Source: Pollenia angustigena (Eukaryota; Arthropoda; Insecta; Diptera; Polleniidae). From it: a stretch of 64,000 nt of DNA. Every line of letters begins with the position of its first letter. Positions within the stretch are counted from its first letter, which is position 1. A program made the position numbers and the translations under genes. A model generated the notes under the pieces. The model was not told the origin of the DNA and searched no databases. It was given only the letters and a program-made list of their open reading frames with translations. The stretch spans positions 319,888,709-319,952,708 of the forward strand of contig OV884056.1 in the NCBI GenBank assembly GCA_930367215.1, in the 5' to 3' direction. Below are positions 55,836 through 64,000 of this stretch, piece by piece.

Positions 55836-57177
55836 AAACTTAATATTTTATTCCAAAAGTAAAAGTCAAATTAAACACTATTTCCTTTTTTAACGCAGAT
55901 ATATTTGTCAAGGTTGTTCTTTGTTATAATTTGAAAATCAATCCATTAAATCAGTGATGCCCAAAAGCACACAATCATAATGATGTGCAAGCGACAGGGA
56001 TAAAAAATAATTTAAAAACAAAATAAATAATGTTTGACTAAAACCAAAACTATTTTGGGAAACATTATTTGTTGTACAATAATTTGCTGAATGCAGCATT
56101 TTAATTTTCAGCCAAAAAAAATTCTGTTTGTATCCCGAGCGATTGCTTTGGTTTCCCCCAATTTTTTAAAAATGTAAAATCACCCAAAATGGACTTGAAA
56201 TTTAGATGGCGTTAAATTTCGAAATGTGTCTGTTTCAGGGGCAAACCTTGAACATGACGCCTTAAAGTAACGTGAGTTAATATCACGATCATGACACGAT
56301 TTTTTAACAAGATTTATCTGTCAACTATGACTGATTGTATAGATTTGCTTTTGGCCTAAAAGGTCAACAGTTATTTGGGTAAGGAACTTATTACTTTGAT
56401 GACATGTTAATTGTATTTATTTATATTTTTAAATAATGCCACCAAAATGTTTTTCCAAAGACAGTTCTGTACTTAAGGTGACAAAGATAATTTTAAAATT
56501 TAGTTTAAGACCTTTCAAAATATTTTTTTCCCTTAGAAATTCTTCTCCAAAATCTTTATGCAACAATCTTTGGGTCACTGGATATTCTATGACTATTATT
56601 CAAACATAAAAAATACAAATAATGTGGCACACACTTGACCAACCCAAGTCTATTTTCAACAATCTTTTTGTGATCTTTAATAAATGTTGTTTGAATAGAA
56701 TGAAAAGCGTTTCTGTAGCAACTCGTTATCTTTTTTCAAGGAATTCTTGCTTTCTTCTTAAAATTATTATTCATACTTGAAGTTTATAAAGCTAAAAATA
56801 TTTATCAAAGCTTTCTTTTCATTTAAAAGTTTCTTGCAAGATGTCTTTTAACTATTTCCATTTACTTCTTTTTGCTGTTCTTGCAGGACAGAATTCAAAT
56901 AAAAAACATCTTATAACTTCCATTTACCTAATGACACAATATTTTTTAACACCTTTTGCTCTTGTTGATGTTTTTGTTAAGAAAAATCTAGATTTTTTTT
57001 ATTTACTTTAAAAAAAAAAAAGAAAAAATCTAGACAAATCCTACAATATTATCGATGATAAGATCTGAACCCTTTTTGTATGCCTTCAGTATTCATCTGT
57101 AGTGCGATGTTGTTGATGATGAAGATGACTCACAGATTTTATTTTTATGGAATTTTCTTTTTTCTCCTCTTTTAATC
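55836..57177. other. AT-rich stretch, nothing recognised
   Basis: No exon, element or RNA gene recognised. Confidence 0.4.
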
Positions 57178-57497
57178 AGCGTTGCCACGACAAAAAAAAA
57201 TTTGTAGCCAAAATGTAAAAATAAGTAACCAAAAGCGGAAAAAAGTAACCAAAATTTAACCGATGGATGGAACAATAGGCTATATAACCCCGGGTCTCCA
57301 CGTAGCAATAATTATTGCGGCAAATGTCAAATTTGATTGCTCCAAAACATTTGCGATGTATAGACCGCAAATTGCCATGAGTGGCAATCCATTGCGCAAT
57401 GATTGCTCTTCTGATTGCTCTTCTGATTGCTTGAGCAATAATTGCTTAGCAATCTGTACTTCAATAAAATACAGAAAAAGTTTTTATATACATATAT

Positions 57498-57790
57498 AGG
57501 GGGATGTAAGAAAAGATAAACTCACTGTTTATTGTTGGTGTTTTGTTTAAGCTTTGATATTGTTGCAGGTAAGACTTAGAGTGTTTATAACTCTTATTCG
57601 CTCAAGGTTTTATTTGTTTAATATTTTTGGCTTTTCTAAAATCTTTGGAAAAGGTTTCCTGATGAGCTGGTGTAAGCAACCGGCGAAATGCGCATAGAGG
57701 CTTGCTTTCCCTCAACAATAAATTTCAGTGTTTTTATCAAATATGAAAAACTGGGAATTTAGCACGTCATACGAAGATCGTATTAATAAT
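57498..57790 (+). repeat. Hammerhead-bearing repeat, intact copy (plus)
   Basis: Runs from AGGGGGATGTAAGAAAAGAT to the tail ATACGAAGATCGTATTAATA. It is nearly identical to 46416-46707 on the other strand and is placed within an unrelated MITE, so its borders are real insertion ends. It holds no coding capacity. The ribozyme sits ~160 bp from the left border. Confidence 0.78.
57652..57703 (+). ncRNA. Hammerhead ribozyme, copy C
   Basis: Stem I 57652-57658 (AGGUUUC) pairs with 57697-57703 (GAGGCUU), seven pairs including G-U. CUGAUGA is at 57659-57665. Stem II GCUGGU (57666-57671) pairs with ACCGGC (57679-57684) across a GUAAGCA loop. GAAA is at 57685-57688. Mini stem III is the self-complementary UGCGCA (57689-57694), then U95-A96 at the cleavage position before G57697. 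Every invariant residue of the hammerhead core is in place. Such tiny, palindromic stems III are typical of retroelement hammerheads, which can work as dimers. Confidence 0.78.
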
Positions 57791-58704
57791 ATACATATTA
57801 TATTTTTAAAGAAACGTCAATATCAACAAAAGCAAACGACGAATTTGTTTTTTTGTATATTTTTATGTATTCAGTAGAACAATACTAGTTTTAGGTTTTT
57901 TTCATATGCAAATAAACAAAATAGTAGTACAAAACACAGCTACGACAATTACAATTATTTATTTCATTTATTTAATTTATTAATTTAAAAAAGAAAATTT
58001 ATCAACCACTTCCAAACACAACATAAAATATTTGGTATAAATACAGCCACAAAACTTTATACATCTACTTGCGGTGAAAATTGCGAATTTATGGCAAAGC
58101 AATTTCAAGTGTTCTCCAGCAATATAATCAGCAATTATTGCTCCATTGTTCTGTCATTGTCCTGCCGACGTTTTTGCTTGTACTTAGCAATAAAAATTGC
58201 TACGTGGAGACCCAGCGTAATGTTTTGAAATTTTTGGTAGATGTGGCACCTCCTATACTAAGTTAACACTTATTTTCGTAAATTTTAAAACATTTATTAG
58301 CTATAGTTTTCAACCTTTGGTGGAATGTAATCATATTTAACGGGATGGGATCGGAAGGCCTTTGACCTTATCGTTTATCTAGAAAAGTGAAGCATGAAGA
58401 GTGGCAAATAATGGCCATCTACACTTTAAAGTACCTTTTATGGTTAACTTGATAGTCTGTTAAAGTTAAAGCTCCTAAAAAACAATTTTTAAGTACAAAG
58501 ATAAAAAAAAGTATTGGTTTTAGATGCACAAACACCTCACACAATTTTGTAAGGGTCAAAAATGCGAGCAGTTCTTGTTTCAAAATAAAAAATTGGTTAT
58601 TTTTGTGTTGAAAAAAAGTAACCAAAATGGAAAAAAAGTACACAGTGGCACATTGAGGAAAAAAGTAACCAATTTTGGTTGCAAGTAACCAAAACGGCAA
58701 CGCT

Positions 58705-59493
58705 GCTTTTAATATTTATTAAGTTGTTTTTGTTGTTACTTGTTTTCACCTCCTCCTCCTAAAACATCCAACAAACAACATCCAACATCACACTTTCTCT
58801 AATTTTATCCACTGGCTGTTTTTAATGTTTCTTTTTTATATGAAATCTTAAATTTAATGTTTTTTTGTTCTTGTTATTGTTGTTTGTATTGTTTCTGTTG
58901 ATGATGTTTTTGTTTGTTGTGTACTTTTTTTAAAACTTTTTATAAAATATTTCGTAGTTTAAGTGTCACCACGCCTTAAGCGCAAAAAAATGCTAGAGAG
59001 CGAAAGAATTTGTTTTATTTTTTTATGTAAAGTCATTTCATCTCATGCTGTTGTTGATGGTGTTGTTTATGTTCATGTTTATGTTGTTGTTGATGTTATT
59101 GTTTTTCTACTACTAAAACATGCTTCACATTTTGATAGATGAGTGAATGGATGGTTGGATGAGTGAATTTGCTATTGTTTTTGTTGTTAGATAGTTAAAT
59201 AAACGAAGAAATATCAACAAACAAACGAACAAACAAGCAAGTTCTTGTGTAAAAGAAAACAAAAATCTGTTTTGCAGTAATAGAACAATGAAAGAAGTTT
59301 AAACTCAAAAAATTGTGTTAGTTAGATTTCCCAGACTTTTGGACAAAATCTGGGAAATCATAAAACAAACTTTTAATCCAATTATTCAAATTGGATAATG
59401 TATTAAAAAAAAGAAATAAGTGATATCAGAGAACATAAAACACACATAAATGTTCTTATTTTTAGGAAGTTATTTAAAAATATTATCAAGTAT
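58705..59493. other. AT-rich stretch with one small hairpin
   Basis: GATTTCCCAGA at 59325 and TCTGGGAAATC at 59349 form a perfect 11-bp stem with a 13-base loop. Otherwise TGTTGTT-rich low-complexity sequence. Confidence 0.4.
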
Positions 59494-59495
59494 TA

Positions 59496-59972
59496 CACTC
59501 AAAATATTATGTAGTTAAATTCAAACGAAAATTCATTTGAAACAAATTAAAATTCATTTAAAAAACGGATCATTTACATTTCATTTAAAACAAATGATTT
59601 TTTCAGTAATTTCTAAGTTTTTTATTTATTGAACATCATATTCGTTAAAATTGAATAGTTTTTACTTTTAAAAAATATATTTTAACCGATAAAAATCAAA
59701 CAAATTAACAAAAAAAAATACGGAAAACATTATTTTTTGGTAGTTTGTTTTTTTAATAACAAACATAAATGTTGAAAAATAAATTTATTCGTAAAATAAC
59801 TATATTTTTATTCAATTTTAACAGTACCGAAAACGAATTTAATAACCTACAATCAGTTACTGTAATAATTTTATGAGTGTATAAACGAAAACGAGTCATA
59901 CACAAATAAATTGATGCAGTTAACTTGAAATTGGTTCAGTTAATCCAAACCAGTACAGTTTTTCTTTGAGTG
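59496..59972. mobile_element. TA-flanked MITE, CACTCAAA type
   Basis: CACTCAAA at 59496 and its inverse ending at 59972, each flanked by TA (59494-59495 and 59973-59974). ATTCATTT and TCATTTAAA words recur inside. The inverted match is only ~8 bp, so this is less certain than the 4338 and 40283 elements, whose CACNCA start it shares. Confidence 0.55.
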
Positions 59973-59974
59973 TA

Positions 59975-61960
59975 ATAAGTATTAAAAAAAATGGCAGCAA
60001 TATAACGAGTGCTCTTAAAATGCCTTAAAGTTGCATGTCAATAGATTGTGTATGTAAATGTTTATGTAATCAAGTGTTTTGCTTTAAATCCTGACATAAT
60101 TTTTAGCATAAAATGTGTTAATGACACAACATCAGTAAAAATACAATAAAGACAAAAAGGAAAAATTTAACTCAATCTTAAAATATTGTCGTTGAAAAAC
60201 TCTTGAAGTAAATAAAAAAAAATGTAAGCAAAAAACAAAATCAAATATTTCTAATATCCTGTGAAAAACAAAAAACTAAACAAATAAATAAATAAATGAA
60301 TGAACGAATGAACGAACGAAAAACTAAAGATCTGCAATACAACTAAATTTAAAGTTTTTCATTTTGTTTTCTCCCATTTTCAGCATTATTTGAACAAATG
60401 CTGCAGTAGCCTAATAAAACAGAGCAACACATACAGTTCCAATGGTAAGAAGTATAACAACTTTAACATTCCTGCATCATGTTTTACACAATTTGGAAAA
60501 CAATTTCTTGGTACACACATAAACAAGTAATGCAGATGTTTGAAGTAGACTAATGCATTTACACATACACATACACTCACAAAAATTTTCAGCAAACATT
60601 CCTGCATACATGGGCATCGTGCACAACTAGAATAACATCAAAAAACGGCACAATCATTTAACATATTTATTTTTTTTTTTTCAATACTAAATGCCCTGGT
60701 ATGTGTGTTTGTATGTATGCTTTAGCCGATGAACATGTATTTACACAAACATGCATATTTAAATGCACATAAATAGGAAGAGAAGGACACATTCAAAAGT
60801 AACACAACATGACTCACATGTTAAACAGAAATTTATTTTCATGCACAGTTTGTATGCGAGTGTAATATTGAAATTATTTACGAAAGTAGATATCGTAGAG
60901 GAAATGCTTAAAGCATCATTTAGTTTATTTTACAATGTTTTTCTTAAGTACATATTTTTTTCTTAAATATTTTCCCAACGAACACAACCCAGCAGCAAGT
61001 TTATTTTAAATTTTCCCCTAAAAGTAGGCAATCAAATATGCTAAAGATTTTGTTTAATTTGGTAAGTCATCGTCCAGACTTGCAATTTTTGTTGCAACAA
61101 TTCTTGAGTTAATTGGTGAGTGAGGAGAGAAGATTGGGTCGGGGTACTTAGTTTCATGTAATTTTGTAGTTCTCATACTTTTCGACTAGACAAATTTTTA
61201 AGAGTGTACCCCATTTAAAACCCATGGACCACCATAGTCCAGGCAAAATATTCATATAACAGTTTTTTTAGTGCCGAAAATGATCTATGATATTTTTTTT
61301 GATCTATGATTTTTTTTTTTTTTGTCTGAAGTGACACTTATGGTCAGTTCTGGAGTACCAGCACAAAATTTTGCTACAAAATAGTAGTGATTATTAATGT
61401 TATCGTTGCCACATTTCAGCAATGCTAAGATTAACAAGGAACTTAAGGCATTAAAAACTATTTTCAGGAGTGGTATTTGTATGGGAGATAAAGCCAAATA
61501 GTGACCGATTGTAATTAATTTTGGTAAGAAGATTAATGTTACAATTGCGAAGCCCAATACAAACCCCAACAAATCGTCAGAAATCGACGAAATAGCCACA
61601 TAAATAACCACTGTACATCGCAGATATTATTTGTCAATTCCAAAATCGGTATAACTTAACTTTTTTTCCCAAATATGTATAGAATATGGATATAGTGATT
61701 TGGCAACTCTTTTATTTTTACATGACATAAAATTTTTATTTTATTTTATATACTTTTAATACATTCTTGTGAACAGTCGAGAATTTTCTGTAACGAGAAT
61801 TCTTACAATAAAACTTTGCTTAATTTTCAATTTAAACATAAAAAAATTTGTCTTTAATTTCAATTACGCATCATCAAAATCTTCTGGAATCAAAGCAGCT
61901 TAGAAAATCAACCTCTCCTTTTGCTTTAACTAATGGGATATTAGTTCATTGAGCATAGAA
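59975..61960. other. AT-rich stretch, nothing recognised
   Basis: Short frames only, including 108 codons on the minus strand at 61285-61611 with a hydrophobic composition but no recognisable domain or splice context. Confidence 0.4.
60275..60322. repeat. AAAT/GAAC tetranucleotide microsatellite
   Basis: AAATAAATAAATAAAT followed by GAATGAACGAATGAACGAAC, a compound 4-bp repeat. Confidence 0.85.
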
Positions 61961-62467
61961 AATATTTTGAACAGCGGAATTTCTAGCGGCCGATTGTCCG
62001 TGCTGCCATAAAACATTCGATAGCTTATGTCATAACGGAATATGGTCATCACTTCAGTGTAAAGGTGTACCTATTTTGCAAAATAAAAACTTAATGAAAG
62101 CTATTTACGACAAATCTTATTGTCGTTTATTGCACAATGGCCTAACTAGCCATAAAATCAAAATCCGTACGGGCGTAAGACAAGGCTGTGTCTTATCTCC
62201 CCTCCTCTTTAATATTGTACTGTAGACAATCGTGATAGCTGCGACCCGAGAAACAAACGGAATATCTGTCTGTTTACCCATTAACACTCAAGCATGTAGA
62301 ACAAACTCAACAAGGTTCAGAAGTACGCTTAAAGAGCTGGACTTGTAAGAAATAGTACCAAGACTTAATCTCTGCGCGTGAACTCTGTAAATACTATCCA
62401 TAAAATCCTCTCGGTATCAAACTTACCGATTGCAAGTCGACATTGCTAACCGACTAAATAAACCAGA

Positions 62468-62909
62468 GTTTAAAAAACTGCAGTCGAGTTGGATCTTAAA
62501 ATCGCTACCATCCAGGAAGAAATTAAAAAGTATTCAGTCAAATACATAGATAAACTAATGGTCCATCCCAACTACCTCGCTCGGGATCTAATAAAGTCCG
62601 AAGGTCACCGGAGGCTGAACAGATCCGACACTTTGAGCCTAGCAGGCTTTTTTGACACTTGAATGCAATGAATTAGCGGTTACATTGGTAACGGCTTACA
62701 AATACAAATAAGAATTAGGATTAAGCTTTGAATACATATTGTAATTTTCGACAAGAAAAATTCAATAAAAAGAAAAAAAAAAAAGAGTTGGTTTGACAGC
62801 GACTGTATACATTTAATGAATCTGAAGTGAAGTTTTTTGCCAATGCCAATGAGATATGAAGAAGTGGAAGAAATGGCAGTTCTTCAACTTTGACTGCAGT
62901 TTTTTAAAC
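62468..62909. mobile_element. ACTGCAG MITE, itself split by a LINE
   Basis: GTTTAAAAAACTGCAGTC at 62468-62485 and its inverse at 62892-62909 are the same termini as at 55032. The interior (complement) has CATTTCTTCCACTTCTTCAT and CTGTCAAACCAACTC. It is inserted within the RTE LINE and interrupted at 62493-62784 by a LINE tail. Confidence 0.75.
62493..62784 (+). mobile_element. 5'-truncated jockey-group LINE with target duplication
   Basis: Flanked by GAGTTGG at 62486-62492 and 62785-62791, a 7-bp target duplication. It encodes only a protein end: IATIQEEIKKYSVKYIDKLM and HPNYLARDLIKSEGHRRLNR, the family C-terminus (H.N.LA..L.......RL.R). A ~100-bp 3' UTR, AATAAAAAG and an A tail follow. This is a classic dead-on-arrival insertion and the youngest layer of a three-level nest. 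Confidence 0.82.
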
Positions 62910-63290
62910 GCTGAAATAAACTTTGGGAAGTTTTTGGAGCTCAAATAGATGTATGGAAATGATCGAAGATGCAATGAAACTCCAAAACTCTTATATTCAA
63001 TTCGAATGTCAAAACCGTTTTTTCATATGGTTACGAAACATAGAATACCTCTATAAGAATCATTGGTAGAATCCAAGTATTCGCCAGCAGATGTCTTCGA
63101 CGAACGTTGTGAATTCACTGGCCGAATATAATAAAAAATCAATTACTATACGATAGATGTAAGCAAATACCTTTGTATGTGTCGAAATCAAAAGCAGGAA
63201 GTGGCGATGGATGCGTCAATTGTTGAGAAAGCCATACGGAAATATTGCCAAAGAATCCTAAGAATGGAATCCATAAGTCAGCCGACGTGT

Positions 63291-64000
63291 GAATGTGAAT
63301 TTAAGAACTTTGTTGAATCCCTATGTTCTAATTAGGTACTCGGATAATCATATGTCGACTCGAATTGAAAACGAAAAATTGTTTGCATCCGCATAATTAA
63401 AAAATTGGTGCTCTCAAATCGGCATGTTTTTGTGTATTCGAATTTTTTTTTTAACTTTAGTTGGACTAAAGATCGCTAATTTGCTAACCGCAGCATGATA
63501 GCAAAGTCTAATATTCATTAAAAATCCTGAAAGCTGTAAAGAATCACAGGAAACATTCGTTTTTATCGCGGACATGGCTAAAATTCGCGAAAAATTGTAG
63601 AATTTTAAACAAACCCAAAAACTAATTTGCGATCGCTCGATTAAATTGTCGGAAAATAACATAAAAAGCGTTACAAAATGAGCAATAATTACATCAAAAT
63701 AAATGAAAAATTGATTTTTTGGGTTGGATTTTGATTAATTTGCATAAAGAACATTTTAAACTAAAACTAAATGTTTTGTTGTTAAAAATGTTATCACATA
63801 CTAGAATAAAAGTCGATTCGTTTTACTTTCACCAACCCCTTACTACTCTAATTGCAAACGAATAAAGACATGTGGATGTGAAATGCAGAACATCAAAAAT
63901 GCTGAAGTTATCCACTTTCAAGTCGAATAATAAATGAAATAAAAAAAAATAGTTTTATGATAAACTTAATCTAAATACCGACATTATGAGGTGGTTTATG
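63291..64000. other. AT-rich stretch, nothing recognised
   Basis: May begin with decayed LINE 3' sequence. The 82-codon minus-strand frame (63414-63662) has no recognisable domain. Confidence 0.4.

Larger units (their letters stand above)
57292..58213. mobile_element. MITE with GGGTCTCCACGTAGCAAT ends
   Basis: GGGTCTCCACGTAGCAATAA at 57292 is inverted at 58194-58213 apart from the last bases. GCAAT/ATTGC words recur throughout the termini, including a 12-bp GATTGCTCTTCT tandem at 57401-57424. The hammerhead-bearing repeat at 57498-57790 is inserted inside, so the unoccupied element would be ~630 bp. No transposase and no certain target duplication. Confidence 0.72.
57178..58704. repeat. Region bounded by AGCGTTGCC with AAGTAACCAAAA repeats
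   Basis: AGCGTTGCC at 57178 and its inverse at 58696 bound the region. Just inside each end AAGTAACCAAAA-like words recur (57211-57255 and 58613-58695). This may be an older element into which the 57292-58213 MITE inserted. The structure is weak. Confidence 0.35.
61970..63290 (+). pseudogene. RTE-type LINE, RT and C-terminus, interrupted
   Basis: Plus strand in order. FDSLCHNGIWSSLQCKGVPI and NLMKAIYDKSYCRLLHNGL give the region after RT motif A, then KIKIRTGVRQGCVLSPLLFN is RT motif B, ending in a stop. NKLNKVQKYA and RAGLVRNSTKT follow, then SLRVNSVNTI, matching the K-T-K segment. The line is interrupted by a MITE (62468-62909). It resumes IFNSNVKTVFSYGYET, GRIQVFASRCLRRTL and HWPNII with a weak K-W-R-W-like block. 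The motif with the catalytic YADD was not found. Many stops. This order is that of RTE-group ORF2 proteins. Confidence 0.72.

Noticed and set aside
61285..61611. 108-codon minus-strand hydrophobic frame
   Set aside because: No known family, low-complexity ends and no splice or start context; likely chance.
1..64000. CRISPR arrays, prophage, operons or rRNA
   Set aside because: No regular spacer-repeat structure, no dense gene strings and no rRNA-like sequence; composition and repeats are those of a fly.

Overview
The window looks like a piece of a brachyceran fly genome, probably calyptrate or tephritid-like. It is strongly AT-rich and has no bacterial-style gene packing. It carries dispersed repeats typical of Diptera: mini-me-like elements with (TA)n and (GTCY)n tracts, mariner, hAT, jockey-type and RTE-type remnants, and tRNA-derived SINEs. 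I found no rRNA, functional tRNA or CRISPR array.

The only host coding sequence I can defend is one 122-bp exon on the minus strand at 35212-35333. It has consensus splice sites and encodes part of the prodomain of an ADAM10/Kuzbanian-type metalloprotease. If that is right, almost all of the window is intron: at least 28 kb upstream and 35 kb downstream of the exon, in gene orientation, filled by transposon debris.

Layout. 1-13 kb: short non-autonomous DNA transposons (a hAT with a perfect 8-bp duplication at 3130, a TA-flanked element at 4338, a 630-bp foldback at 7941, a pogo-type MITE at 11709) and mariner debris. 13-30 kb: mariner pseudogenes at 15.5 and 21 kb, a hAT MITE at 24.7 kb, a SINE at 26.1 kb and two converging LINE fragments at 26.7-28.2 kb. 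29-35 kb: mini-me-like elements and a three-level nest of hAT-type elements (31559-34645). 37-47 kb: RTE, hAT and jockey-type remnants, a MITE sitting cleanly inside a LINE reading frame, and a CACTA-like foldback (44583-46123). 48-51 kb: a nearly complete LINE ORF2 with two nonsense codons. 52-64 kb: further MITEs, a mariner copy split by a hairpin element, and an RTE LINE hit by a MITE that was itself hit by a 5'-truncated jockey-type LINE.

Two signals stand out. First, a family of ~300-bp repeats (57498, 46416 on the minus strand, 45240, and a truncated copy near 44900) contains what reads as a complete minimal hammerhead ribozyme, with CUGAUGA and GAAA boxes, paired stems I and II and a palindromic mini stem III, like those known from Penelope-like retroelements and retrozymes. 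Second, a family of ~125-bp near-perfect hairpins (32155, 38695, 54641, with probable half copies at 2508 and 47210) keeps the same apical core while its outer arms differ strongly between subgroups. All assignments come from reading the sequence; no search or folding program was run.
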